34,855 nt of DNA from Rhodospirillaceae bacterium (GTDB lineage Bacteria; Pseudomonadota; Alphaproteobacteria; Rhodospirillales; Casp-alpha2): NCBI GenBank assembly GCA_018665815.1, contig JABJBP010000152.1:1-34855 (forward strand). The letters are read 5' to 3'. The notes under the pieces are model-generated. The model had not been told where the DNA came from, made no database searches, and saw nothing but the letters and a program-made list of their open reading frames with translations. Made by a program: the position numbers and the translations under genes. Shown here piece after piece: positions 1 through 8,102 of the stretch. Within the stretch, counting starts at the first letter, position 1, and each line of letters opens with the position of its first letter.

Positions 1-140
1 AAAGTGGACCAAGCCACCCAGACCATGGAAACAGGCGCTGAACCAGTTCGCCGTCCTGTTCCAGGACCGCTTTCCATCGTCAATATATTGACGATGGAAA
101 AACGTGAAACGGTCGCTTCCACGGAAGACCGGACACTACC

Positions 141-635
141 TTGGAGAACGTCATCGCCCATCACGCCGCCGTCGGCGCCGAAGACGGCAATATCATTGTC
201 CCGGGAATTGACTACCAAATTGGCGGCAATTACGGCGGTATAGCGTTGGGCGGCTATGAAAAGGGCGAGTCGGTCTCGCTCAAAGCCATCGACGATCTTG
301 ATCTCAAGGCCTGCCATTTCATCAAGATTGACGTCGAGGGTATGGAAAACGAAGTTCTCGCCGGCGCCACCGACACACTCAAAAAATACAGGCCGATCCT
401 TTATGTCGAAAATGATCGCCGGGAACGCGCCAAAGAACTCATTGAAGCCCTTTTCTCCGCTGAATACAGGTTGTTCTGGCATCTCCCGGCGTTGTTTAAC
501 GTTGACAACTTCTTCGGCGTCGAAGGAAATATCTTCGGGAATTTGATATCACGAAACATGTTCTGCATGCCAAACGAGAGTGAGATCAACGTGGCGAATT
601 TTACTGAGATCACGTCGGCCGACGACGCGTTTTGA
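141..635 (+). pseudogene. FkbM-family methyltransferase, C-terminal remnant
   Basis: The 164 residues match the C-terminal half of FkbM-type SAM-dependent methyltransferases, which usually methylate sugars or polyketides. Recognisable parts are ENVIAHHAAVG near the start, HFIKIDVEGMENEVL in the middle (the family's KIDVEG motif) and YRLFWHLPALFNVDNFFG near the end. The SAM-binding half (VxEVGANIG and FEPQR motifs) should lie upstream but is absent. The frame is closed by TGA at 105-107 and at 39-41, and neither other frame from base 1 encodes anything FkbM-like. The only start is a TTG at 141 without a clear ribosome site. I read this as a truncated, probably inactive gene rather than one cut by the window edge. 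An unusual short FkbM variant is less likely. Confidence 0.7.
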
Positions 636-739
636 ACATCTTATTCTATCCATCCCACCCTCAAATTACCTTATCGCCTGCATAATCTCGCCACATTTCG
701 GCGCTTTACTCTCATCATTAGACCTCCTCGTCTATACTA

Positions 740-827
740 GAGAACGATCCCCCCCCTCTCTGGTCCCCTTATCGGCAATCCCCTTGCCGAAACTAGCGGC
801 CGGGTTCCCCAACCCGGCCGCATTTTT
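740..827 (+). ncRNA. Candidate C-rich small RNA ending in an intrinsic terminator
   Basis: This stretch between the FkbM remnant and ccmA has no plausible gene. It contains a run of eight C (749-756), CCCC (765-768), a perfect stem CGGCAA/TTGCCG closing a TCCCC loop (773-789), and a terminator hairpin whose loop is CCCC (796-827). A -10-like TATACT lies at 733-738 and would start an RNA near 745; no good -35 is visible. Stem-loops with C-rich loops are known in alphaproteobacterial CCUCCUCCC-type sRNAs, and CCTCCTC occurs just upstream at 723-729. The function and 5' end are inferred. The alternative is a simple terminator for an upstream transcript. Confidence 0.4.
796..827 (+). terminator. 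Strong intrinsic terminator upstream of ccmA
   Basis: A perfect 11-bp stem, GCGGCCGGGTT paired with AACCCGGCCGC, encloses a CCCC loop and is followed by ATTTTTATT. This is a textbook rho-independent terminator for plus-strand transcripts. It insulates ccmA from whatever is transcribed upstream. Confidence 0.85.
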
Positions 828-943
828 ATTCACCGCGCCAATCTCAGCTGCCTTTGAAATTGGACGCCGCTCGGCTTCTTTTTTCCTGCAGCCTGGGCTA
901 GGTTATGGCAGGTTTTTCAATATGTTGGATATTGTGGTTGCCC

Positions 944-1591
944 ATGGTGCAGTTCTTCGGAGATAACCTGACTTGCTTTCGCGGCGGCCGGATCGTGTTT
1001 GCCGATTTGTCGTTTTCGCTGGATAACGGTGACGCGTTGGTTTTACGCGGCCCCAACGGCAGTGGAAAATCCAGCCTGCTGCGGGTGATGGCGGGCCTCG
1101 TTGATCCGGTGGCCGGCGCGGTCACCTGGGATGACATCGGCAACGGTTCCTCCATTCAGTCTGACCCCGATGCCCATCATCGGCACATTCATTTCGTCGG
1201 TCATGCCGACGCCGTCAAACCGGTCCTCAGCGTTCGTGAAAACGTCTCATTCTGGGCGAAGTTGCGGACCTCGGCGCCGGACGTCGATGGTGCCCTTTCA
1301 GCGCTCGGCATCATTGATCTCGCCGACGTGCCCGGACGGTTTTTATCAGCCGGGCAAAAACGTCGCGTCGGTCTTGCCCGCGTTCTCGCCGCGCCGGCGC
1401 CATTGTGGTTGCTTGATGAACCAGCAACGGCGCTTGACGCCGGTGGCATTGAAGCCCTTGAGAACGCCATCCGCGCCCACCGGGCGGGTGGCGGCATGGT
1501 TGTCGTCTCGACACATCAAAACTTACAGATCGATGATCCTCATCGCCTGAATCTGGATGCCTTCCCTGGCCGGGAGCAGGCTTATGAATAG
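944..1591 (+). CDS. ccmA: Heme exporter ATP-binding protein CcmA
   Basis: ATPase subunit of the CcmAB(CD) ABC complex, which uses ATP to release holo-CcmE from CcmC during cytochrome c maturation at the inner membrane. The 215 residues show Walker A GPNGSGKSS (about 36-44), signature LSAGQ (134-138), Walker B LWLLDEP (154-160) and an H-loop in VVVSTHQ. I chose ATG 944 because the protein then begins directly with the family's first strand; an upstream TTG at 905 would add 13 untypical residues. The ribosome site is weak. The gene overlaps ccmB by 8 bp, so the two subunits are probably translationally coupled. First gene of the ccm operon; length is normal for the family. Confidence 0.95.
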   Translation: MVQFFGDNLTCFRGGRIVFADLSFSLDNGDALVLRGPNGSGKSSLLRVMAGLVDPVAGAVTWDDIGNGSSIQSDPDAHHRHIHFVGHADAVKPVLSVRENVSFWAKLRTSAPDVDGALSALGIIDLADVPGRFLSAGQKRRVGLARVLAAPAPLWLLDEPATALDAGGIEALENAIRAHRAGGGMVVVSTHQNLQIDDPHRLNLDAFPGREQAYE

Positions 1592-2252
1592 CTTTGTCCA
1601 AATTGTTCGCCGCGATCTTAACCTGTCGTTCCGCCAAGGTATGGACAGTGCCATGGTGGTAATGTTCTTTGTCATAGCGGTTGTTCTTTTCCCCTTCGGC
1701 GTCGGGCCGGAGCCCAATATCCTGATGCGGATTGCGGCGGGCGTCATCTGGGTCGCGGCGCTTTTGGCGTCGATGCTGTCGCTGGAGCGCCTGTTTCAAG
1801 CAGATTTCGAGGACGGCAGCCTGGAGATTTTGGTGCTTCAACCCGTACCCCTTGAGATTGCCGTCATCGCGAAAATTACTGCGCACTGGATCACCACGGG
1901 ATTGCCGCTGATTATCGCAGCTCCGATCCTGGCCGTATTGTTGAATATGAACGCCGATGGTTTCGGTATGCTCATCGCCGCGCTGGCGTTGGGCACCCCA
2001 AGCCTCAGTCTCATCGGCGCCATCGGGGCGGCTTTAATCCTTGGCGCGCGGCGGGGCGGTGTGTTGTTGTCATTGTTGATCTTGCCACTCTATATCCCGG
2101 TGTTGATTTTCGGTGTCAGCGCCGTCGACGCGACATTGGCGGGTTTGAGTGTTAAACCGCACTTGCTAATCCTTTCAGCACTCCTGCTCAGTTCATTGGC
2201 GTTGTGCCCGTGGGTTGGTGCGGCAGCCCTCCGCCAGGCCATGAGATCATGA
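1584..2252 (+). CDS. ccmB: Heme exporter membrane protein CcmB
   Basis: Membrane subunit of the CcmAB transporter. The 222-residue protein is highly hydrophobic with about six membrane segments, separated by the early FEDGSLEILVLQPVPLE motif typical of CcmB. The start at ATG 1584 lies inside the end of ccmA and is preceded by the purine-rich GGGAGCAGG at 1572-1580. It works with CcmA, and through CcmC and CcmD on heme-loaded CcmE. A 138-bp gap follows, the only sizeable gap in the operon, and it carries an FNR-type site and promoter-like sequence. CcmA and CcmB may therefore be expressed separately from the rest. Confidence 0.95.
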   Translation: MNSFVQIVRRDLNLSFRQGMDSAMVVMFFVIAVVLFPFGVGPEPNILMRIAAGVIWVAALLASMLSLERLFQADFEDGSLEILVLQPVPLEIAVIAKITAHWITTGLPLIIAAPILAVLLNMNADGFGMLIAALALGTPSLSLIGAIGAALILGARRGGVLLSLLILPLYIPVLIFGVSAVDATLAGLSVKPHLLILSALLLSSLALCPWVGAAALRQAMRS

Positions 2253-2276
2253 CATTCGCGTCCGACACACCGATAA

Positions 2277-2320
2277 TTGACTTGCGTCAAGGCAGATCGA
2301 TGGGCCATTTCGGTATTAAT
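2277..2320 (+). promoter_or_regulatory. FNR/FixK-type box with -10, internal promoter before ccmC
   Basis: TTGACttgcGTCAA at 2277-2290 is a perfect palindrome fitting the FNR/FixK/Anr consensus TTGAY-N4-RTCAA. A -10-like TATTAAT lies at 2314-2320, predicting a start near 2326. The box centre (2283.5) would then lie about 42 bp upstream of the start, the classic class II activator position. A short imperfect hairpin (about 2322-2339) follows in the leader. The box and spacing are seen; oxygen-responsive activation of ccmC to ccmI is inferred. Confidence 0.65.
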
Positions 2321-2390
2321 AAGCTTGTCTCAACAAGTTGGCACCGGCGGATGTGGATTTGCCGGGCCATACAGTTTACAGAACCATGAT

Positions 2391-3155
2391 ATGATGCACC
2401 ATTTCGCCAACCCCACACGCTTTCTCCGCCTGGCTGACCGTATCCAGCCTTGGGCCGCGAGCTTGACCATGGCATTCGTGTTATCGGGTTTATATTTCGC
2501 CCTGCTGTCATCGCCGGCCGACTACCAACAGGGCGAGACGGTACGGATCATGTATATCCACGTCCCGGCCGCCTGGATGGCGCTTTTTTGTTACACGGCG
2601 CTTGCCGTCTCTTGTGCCGCCGCGTTGATCTGGAAACACCCGTTGGCCAGTCTGGCAGGGCGCGCCACGGCGCCGATCGGTGCGTGCTTCACCTTGCTGG
2701 CACTGGTCACTGGTTCGCTTTGGGGAAAGCCCATGTGGGGCACCTGGTGGGTCTGGGATGCACGGCTCACCTCCGTGCTCATATTGTTTTTTCTGTATCT
2801 TGGATACATGGCCCTGAACAACGCCTTCGATGATCCCGAACGCGGCCACAAGGCATCAGCCATCCTTGCCCTCGTCGGCTTTATTAACGTCCCGATCATC
2901 AAGTTTTCCGTTGATTGGTGGAACACGCTGCATCAACCGGCGAGCGTTATCAAAATGAGCGGCCCGGCTATTCATTCCAGTATGTTGATTCCATTGTTTC
3001 TGATGGCCCTGGCGTTCAAAGCCTACTTCGTTTGGGTGTTGTTGATACGCATGCGCGGCGAAATTAACGCCATGAAAGTGCGCGCGCTCCGCATGCGCCA
3101 AGTTCACGACGCCGAACAAAATAGATCCACCCCTGTTGCCAGCGAGGCGGGCTGA
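2391..3155 (+). CDS. ccmC: Heme chaperone-loading protein CcmC
   Basis: CcmC binds heme at its periplasmic face and attaches it to CcmE. The 254-residue protein has six membrane segments and the tryptophan-rich heme-handling motif WGTWWVWDARLT (about 116-127). The flanking heme-ligand histidines are H57 in MYIHVP and the His of GPAIHSS. ATG 2391 or the adjacent ATG 2394 gives the family-typical beginning FANPTRFLRLADRI; the upstream open frame back to 2277 overlaps the FNR-type site and has no family similarity. The stop at 3153-3155 is followed one base later by ccmD. Confidence 0.96.
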   Translation: MMHHFANPTRFLRLADRIQPWAASLTMAFVLSGLYFALLSSPADYQQGETVRIMYIHVPAAWMALFCYTALAVSCAAALIWKHPLASLAGRATAPIGACFTLLALVTGSLWGKPMWGTWWVWDARLTSVLILFFLYLGYMALNNAFDDPERGHKASAILALVGFINVPIIKFSVDWWNTLHQPASVIKMSGPAIHSSMLIPLFLMALAFKAYFVWVLLIRMRGEINAMKVRALRMRQVHDAEQNRSTPVASEAG

Positions 3156-3156
3156 C

Positions 3157-3348
3157 ATGACCGGCACGGAAGCATATTTTGAAATGGGCGGCCATGGAGC
3201 CTACATCTGGCCGGCCTACGGCTTGGTCTTCGCCGTCCTCATGGGCTTGTTTGTCGCCAGCCGCCGATTTGCCGGGCGGGCTGGTCGGGAATTTGACGCC
3301 TTGAACCCACGTACCCGTAGAACCCAGGAAGAGACAGATGAAGCGTAA
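3157..3348 (+). CDS. ccmD: Heme exporter accessory protein CcmD
   Basis: Small single-pass membrane protein (63 residues) that stabilises CcmC-CcmE-CcmAB and helps release holo-CcmE. It has the family layout: a short N-terminal stretch MGGHGAYIWPAYG, one membrane helix (GLVFAVLMGLFVA) and a basic then acidic tail. The start at ATG 3157 is one base after the ccmC stop. Its 3' end overlaps ccmE by 11 bp, which suggests coupled translation. Identification rests on position plus the HGAYIWPAY motif, since CcmD sequences are otherwise poorly conserved. Confidence 0.92.
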   Translation: MTGTEAYFEMGGHGAYIWPAYGLVFAVLMGLFVASRRFAGRAGREFDALNPRTRRTQEETDEA

Positions 3349-3808
3349 GCATCGACGCCTCACATTCGTTGGCATCGCGCTGCTGCTGTTGGGCGCCGCG
3401 GCGGCATTGGTCCTGGCCGCGTTTGAAGACAACATTGTCTTTTTCTACAGCCCCACCGATCTAACGGAAAAAAAGCCGGGCCCGTCCCAGCGCCTGCGCC
3501 TTGGCGGCCTGGTTGAGACCGGGAGCGTCAAAAAGCCGGGTGGCGGTATCATTATCTTCAAGATTACTGACACGGCACAATCCGTTGAAGTTCAATACAA
3601 AGGAATCGTGCCCGATCTTTTTCGTGAAGGCCAAGGCGTTGTCGCCGAAGGCCGGCTGATGAACGGCGTCTTTCGAGCCGATGAAGTCCTGGCCAAGCAT
3701 GACGAAAACTACATGCCACCTGAAGTGGCCGAGGCCCTCAAAAAGGCCGGCCAATGGAAAGGCGACGGGAAAGGCAATGGCCACACCGACAAGGGGAAGG
3801 CAAAATGA
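3338..3808 (+). CDS. ccmE: Periplasmic heme chaperone CcmE
   Basis: CcmE carries heme covalently from CcmC to the CcmF/H ligation complex. The 156 residues comprise a basic N-terminus, one membrane anchor (about 9-29), an OB-fold domain, and the heme-attachment motif LAKHDENYMPPEV, in which H121 is the covalent heme ligand and Y125 the axial ligand (HxxxY type). A Lys/Gly-rich flexible tail follows, as in other CcmE proteins. It overlaps ccmD by 11 bp and ccmF by 4 bp (ATGA), consistent with tight coupling in one transcript. Confidence 0.96.
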   Translation: MKRKHRRLTFVGIALLLLGAAAALVLAAFEDNIVFFYSPTDLTEKKPGPSQRLRLGGLVETGSVKKPGGGIIIFKITDTAQSVEVQYKGIVPDLFREGQGVVAEGRLMNGVFRADEVLAKHDENYMPPEVAEALKKAGQWKGDGKGNGHTDKGKAK

Positions 3809-5796
3809 CCGCTGAGATCGGCCATTTTGCCCTGGTTCTGGCGCTGTTTGTTGCCGTGGCACAGGCCAGCCTGCCGTTGATCGGCGCCCATCGGGGTGAC
3901 CCGGGCTGGATGGCGCTCGCCAAACCGACGGCGATATTGCAATTCGCGTTGGTCGCAGTCGCTTTTGCCTGTCTCACGCATGTTTTCGTGACGTCGGATT
4001 TCTCGGTCGTCAATGTGGTCTCAAATTCGCATACGGATAAACCGCTGCTTTATAAAATTTCCGGCGTTTGGGGAAATCACGAAGGGTCCCTGCTTTTATG
4101 GGTCCTGATCCTGGCTATTTTCGGCGCCGCCGTTGCGGTATTCGGCGCCAACCTGCCCCCCGCCTTGAAAGCCCGCGTCTTATCTATTCAGGCGATGATC
4201 GCCGTCGGATTTTATCTGTTTATGTTGCTGACCTCGAACCCGTTCGATCGCATCTTTCCGCCGCCGCTGAACGGCCGTGGGCTCAATCCGTTGCTTCAAG
4301 ACCCAGGCTTGGCGATCCATCCACCGATGCTTTACCTGGGCTACGTTGGTTTTTCAATGGCTTTTTCTTTTGCCATCGCGGCGCTGATCGAAGGCCGGGT
4401 TGATGCCGCTTGGGCGCGCTGGGTTCGGCCCTGGACCTTGGCCGCCTGGTGCTTTCTAACCGGCGGCATCGCGCTGGGGTCGTGGTGGGCGTACTATGAA
4501 CTGGGTTGGGGTGGTTGGTGGTTTTGGGACCCGGTTGAAAATGCTTCGTTCATGCCCTGGTTGGCCGGCACGGCGTTGCTGCATTCCTCCACCGTGGTCG
4601 AAAAACGCGACACCCTCAAAGGCTGGACAATCCTGCTCGCCATCATCACGTTTTCCCTGAGCCTATTGGGCACCTTCCTGGTGCGCTCCGGTGTCCTGAC
4701 ATCGGTTCACGCGTTTGCCACGGACCCGACACGAGGTGTCTTCATCCTGGCCCTGTTGGTGATCGTAATCGGTGGATCGCTGGCATTGTTTGCTTGGCGG
4801 GGGCCGAAACTTGTCAGCACAGGCTTGTTTCAACCGGTGTCGCGGGAAGGCGGCTTGCTGTTCAACAATCTTGTCATGGCGACAGCATGCGCGGCGGTCT
4901 TACTGGGAACGCTCTACCCTTTGTTGTTGGACGCGCCCGGCGGTGGCAAGGTTTCCGTGGGACCACCGTTTTTTAACACGGTATTGATCCCGCTAATGAT
5001 CCCGATGATCGCCGCGATGGCCGTTGGGCCATTTCTGAGTTGGAAGCGTAGTGATTTGATGCCCGCATTGCGACGCCTTCGCATCGCGTTGGTACTGACC
5101 ATCGTGGCGGCAATAGTGACCTATGCCGTGCATGGTGACGAACCGGTCCTTGGTGTTGTTGCCCTGGCCATGGCCGTTTGGCTGGGCACCGGTGTACTAA
5201 CCGAATTAGCCGAGCGAATTCGGTTGTTTCGTAGCCCACTTTCAGAAAGCTTCCGCCGCCTTGGCCGTCTGCCGCGCGCTAGTTGGGGCATGACAATTGG
5301 CCATCTGGGTTTAGCTATTACGATTGCCGGCATGGCCGGCGCCGGCGCCTGGAAGGTGGAGAGCATTCAAGTTATGAAACCCGGCGACAAGGTAACCGTC
5401 GGCGGTTACGAATACCGGTTCACGGGCGCGAAAGCCGGCAAAGGACCGAATTACAAGTTCGTCGGCGGCCAATTCACTGTGTCACGCCACGGTCGTGAAA
5501 TTACCAAGCTCACATCCGAAAAACGCGTCTACAATGTTTCTCAGCAGCCGACCACCGAAGCTGGCATCCACACGACCTGGCGCGGCGACTTATACGCCGT
5601 CATCGGAGACGCCGAAGGCAGCGGGGGCGCATTCGTCACCCGGCTTTATTTTAATCCGCTTGTGGTGTGGATTTGGGCGGGTACCTTGATCATGGTGTTT
5701 GCCGGCGCTCTAAGTCTCACTGATCGTCGCCACCGCGTTGGTGCCCCGCATCGCAAAAGCTCCGCGGTGTCCCTCCCGGGCGCCCAGGAAGCCTGA
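3805..5796 (+). CDS. ccmF: Cytochrome c heme lyase subunit CcmF
   Basis: Large integral membrane protein (663 residues) that takes heme from CcmE and ligates it to the CXXCH of apocytochrome c together with CcmH and CcmI. It has many membrane segments and the conserved WGNHEGS region (about 89-95). The WWD motif WGGWWFWDPVENASF (about 235-249) binds heme. The periplasmic C-terminal domain contains YRFTGAKAGKGPNYKF and ends in one last membrane helix. The start at ATG 3805 overlaps the ccmE stop by 4 bp; an upstream in-frame ATG at 3754 lies within ccmE and is unlikely. Confidence 0.97.
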   Translation: MTAEIGHFALVLALFVAVAQASLPLIGAHRGDPGWMALAKPTAILQFALVAVAFACLTHVFVTSDFSVVNVVSNSHTDKPLLYKISGVWGNHEGSLLLWVLILAIFGAAVAVFGANLPPALKARVLSIQAMIAVGFYLFMLLTSNPFDRIFPPPLNGRGLNPLLQDPGLAIHPPMLYLGYVGFSMAFSFAIAALIEGRVDAAWARWVRPWTLAAWCFLTGGIALGSWWAYYELGWGGWWFWDPVENASFMPWLAGTALLHSSTVVEKRDTLKGWTILLAIITFSLSLLGTFLVRSGVLTSVHAFATDPTRGVFILALLVIVIGGSLALFAWRGPKLVSTGLFQPVSREGGLLFNNLVMATACAAVLLGTLYPLLLDAPGGGKVSVGPPFFNTVLIPLMIPMIAAMAVGPFLSWKRSDLMPALRRLRIALVLTIVAAIVTYAVHGDEPVLGVVALAMAVWLGTGVLTELAERIRLFRSPLSESFRRLGRLPRASWGMTIGHLGLAITIAGMAGAGAWKVESIQVMKPGDKVTVGGYEYRFTGAKAGKGPNYKFVGGQFTVSRHGREITKLTSEKRVYNVSQQPTTEAGIHTTWRGDLYAVIGDAEGSGGAFVTRLYFNPLVVWIWAGTLIMVFAGALSLTDRRHRVGAPHRKSSAVSLPGAQEA

Positions 5797-5804
5797 GAAA
5801 CGTC

Positions 5805-6356
5805 ATGAATAAGCGATTGATGTTTACCTTGCCGTTGATGGTCTTCCTAATCCTTGCCGGGTACTTCGCCGTGGGCTTGACGAAAGACCCGAAAAAGCTA
5901 CCAAACATGTTGAAAGGCAAACCGGTCCCGGACTTTGCACTCAAACCGATCAAGGGCCGTGATGACAAAGGGTTTGCGAGCACCGATCTGAAAGGCGAGA
6001 CATCTCTGGTCAATATTTTCGGCTCGTGGTGTGTCGCGTGCCAGATCGAACACCCATTCTTGATGAAACTCAAAGCCGAGGGTGCCGTGCCCATTCACGG
6101 CATTGATTGGCGCGAAGAAGATCCTGACGCCGGGCCCGACTGGTTGAATAAACATGGCGATCCCTATGCCTTGGTTGGTGATGATCCCCGCAGCAAGGCG
6201 GCCATTGCCTTCGGCGTCACCGGCGCACCGGAAACATTCGTTGTCGATGGCGACGGCGTGGTGCGGTTCAAATACGTCGGACCCTTGAACGCAGACATAT
6301 GGCGCGATGTGATTGAGCCCGTTCTTCGGCAAATAAAACCACCGGGAGCTTCGTGA
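5805..6356 (+). CDS. ccmG: Thiol:disulfide interchange protein CcmG (DsbE)
   Basis: Membrane-anchored periplasmic thioredoxin-like protein of 183 residues. It keeps the CXXCH cysteines of apocytochromes (or CcmH) reduced before heme ligation. There is an N-terminal membrane anchor (about 5-25), the redox motif WCVACQIEHP with C76 and C79, and the cis-proline loop GAPETFVVDG. The usual CcmG motif is WCxxC followed by xxEHP, so the context fits; the Ala before the second Cys (commonly Pro or Glu) is slightly unusual. It starts 8 bp after ccmF, and its stop directly abuts the ccmH start. Confidence 0.95.
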   Translation: MNKRLMFTLPLMVFLILAGYFAVGLTKDPKKLPNMLKGKPVPDFALKPIKGRDDKGFASTDLKGETSLVNIFGSWCVACQIEHPFLMKLKAEGAVPIHGIDWREEDPDAGPDWLNKHGDPYALVGDDPRSKAAIAFGVTGAPETFVVDGDGVVRFKYVGPLNADIWRDVIEPVLRQIKPPGAS

Positions 6357-6830
6357 ATGCGTCATATCGCCGTCAGTCTTTTGTTGGTTGCGTTCCCGCA
6401 GGCCGCCTTTGGCGTTAATCCGAGCGAAATGCTTAGCGATCCGGCATTGGAATTAAGAGCCCGCGAAATCAGCAAGGAATTGCGCTGTGTCGTCTGCCAA
6501 AACCAATCCATTGATGAATCGGATGCGACGCTGGCCCGCGACCTACGCGTTCTGGTTCGAGAACGCCTTGCAGCCGGTGACGACGACCAAGGTGTGATCG
6601 ATTACGTGGTCTCACGGTACGGCGATTTTGTGCTCCTGCGGCCACCTGTGAAGGGCGCGACGCTAGCGCTTTGGGGCGGACCTATAGCAATCGTCCTGTT
6701 TGCTCTGATCGCCGTATTTGTCTTTTTTCGGCGACAGCGCCAGACAGCCAAAGCGCCCATTGCTGCCACACCTTTAAATGAGCAAGAACGCCAGCGCCTT
6801 CAAGATTTGCTCGCAGAGAAAGAGCACTGA
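6357..6830 (+). CDS. ccmH: Cytochrome c maturation thiol protein CcmH (CcmL/Ccl2 type)
   Basis: Short CcmH-type protein (157 residues) with a cleavable signal peptide (about 1-19), the redox motif LRCVVCQNQSI (C44, C47), a three-helix domain and one C-terminal membrane helix. It acts on the apocytochrome thiols and docks with CcmF and CcmI. The ATG directly follows the ccmG TGA, with GGGAG at 6343-6347 as a good ribosome site. This is the short form lacking the TPR part, which here is a separate gene (ccmI), the usual alphaproteobacterial arrangement. Confidence 0.95.
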   Translation: MRHIAVSLLLVAFPQAAFGVNPSEMLSDPALELRAREISKELRCVVCQNQSIDESDATLARDLRVLVRERLAAGDDDQGVIDYVVSRYGDFVLLRPPVKGATLALWGGPIAIVLFALIAVFVFFRRQRQTAKAPIAATPLNEQERQRLQDLLAEKEH

Positions 6831-7993
6831 TGGAACTCTGGATCGTCATCAGCGCCATGTGCATCGTGGCAACGGGCGCCATCATTCTCGGCGTTGGTCG
6901 CGCACGTGGGGGGGAAAATGCCGTCCGGGCAGACTATGATTTATCCGTCTATAAAGATCAGTTAGGTGAACTTGATCGCGATCTGGAACGCGGCGTTCTC
7001 AATGAGACAGAAACCTCCGCAGCGCGGACGGAAATTGAACGACGTATCCTGACGCTGGGAGATCAAGCCGCCGCTGCCAACACATTCGCCGCACGCACGC
7101 AGACCTCGCGGTTAGCGACCGTCCTAATCGGTGTGGGCGTATCCGGTGCTGCGTTGGCGCTGTATCTTCACCTTGGCTCGCCACACCTCCCGAACGTCCC
7201 CTACACAGCACGTAATATCGAGTCCGAGAAATCCGCCGAAACCGATCGCCGCCAGGCCGGTGAAATGTCAAATCTTGCCGACAAATTGGCGGCACGGCTG
7301 AAAGCCGAGCCGGACAACATTCGGGGCTGGATGCTTTTGGGACGCTCCTATCTTTCCTTGAACCGCGAAGCCGATGCGCTTGTGGCGTTAAAGACAGCCT
7401 ATGAGCTCGATCCGTTGAACGCCGCTGTCATTATTGAGTACGCGGAAGCCTTGATCCTCACAGATAAAAACCGCGTCGGCGAAAAAGCGACTTCTCTGTT
7501 GGAACGCGCCCTGGGTGCGGACCCCAGAAACCCGCGGGCCCGATATTATTTGGCCCAAGGTTTGGCCCAGAAGGGCAATCTCAAGGGTGCCTTGCAAGGT
7601 TGGATCGATCTGGTCGCCGTGTCCCCCGACACGGCACCTTGGTTGGCGTCCGTGGGCGCGCAGATCACAGCCATCGCCAAGGATTTGAACGTCGACCCCG
7701 GTACTTATAGACCAAGCCCTGCCGCCCAGACTTTGGGCAAACCGAAACCGATGGCGCCGGCAATTGCAGGTGCGCCCGGTCCAAGTCAAGAAGACGTCGA
7801 GGCCGCGTCCCAGATGAGCGCCCAGGACCGAACCGAAATGATTCGTAGCATGGTCCAGAGGCTCGCCGACCGTCTCAAGGAAAACCCCGATGATCTCGCC
7901 GGTTGGCGCCGACTTCTCCAAGCCTATCGCGTATTGGGTGATGATGCGAAAGCCGCCGGTGTGGAAGCCCGCATCAAGTCAATGACACAATGA
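6830..7993 (+). CDS. ccmI: Cytochrome c biogenesis TPR protein CcmI
   Basis: Apocytochrome c chaperone (387 residues) that hands substrates to the CcmF/H lyase. It has two membrane helices at about 3-22 and 95-112, with a cytoplasmic loop rich in Asp/Glu/Arg between them (YKDQLGELDRDLERG is the typical CcmI/CycH motif). A periplasmic TPR domain follows (for example GWMLLGRSYLSLNREADALVAL), and a final helical repeat sits near the C-terminus. It overlaps ccmH by one base. Last gene of the operon; no clear intrinsic terminator follows before pgk. Confidence 0.93.
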   Translation: MELWIVISAMCIVATGAIILGVGRARGGENAVRADYDLSVYKDQLGELDRDLERGVLNETETSAARTEIERRILTLGDQAAAANTFAARTQTSRLATVLIGVGVSGAALALYLHLGSPHLPNVPYTARNIESEKSAETDRRQAGEMSNLADKLAARLKAEPDNIRGWMLLGRSYLSLNREADALVALKTAYELDPLNAAVIIEYAEALILTDKNRVGEKATSLLERALGADPRNPRARYYLAQGLAQKGNLKGALQGWIDLVAVSPDTAPWLASVGAQITAIAKDLNVDPGTYRPSPAAQTLGKPKPMAPAIAGAPGPSQEDVEAASQMSAQDRTEMIRSMVQRLADRLKENPDDLAGWRRLLQAYRVLGDDAKAAGVEARIKSMTQ

Positions 7994-8102
7994 TTTCAAA
8001 ACGAAATTGAATTTCCGATAACAACCTGACCCACTGGCGTGACTGCTTTAGTCCGCCTATAAAAGGCGCCGCAAATACATGGTTGGAAAAGGCACGCTGT
8101 CG

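Noticed and set aside
4-243. A short frame at the left edge overlapping the FkbM remnant
   Set aside because: It is Pro/Thr/Arg-rich, out of frame with the recognisable FkbM part, and lacks the SAM-binding motifs expected there.
580-966. An open frame spanning the terminator upstream of ccmA
   Set aside because: It runs through a perfect intrinsic terminator and low-complexity C runs, has no ribosome site and resembles nothing known.
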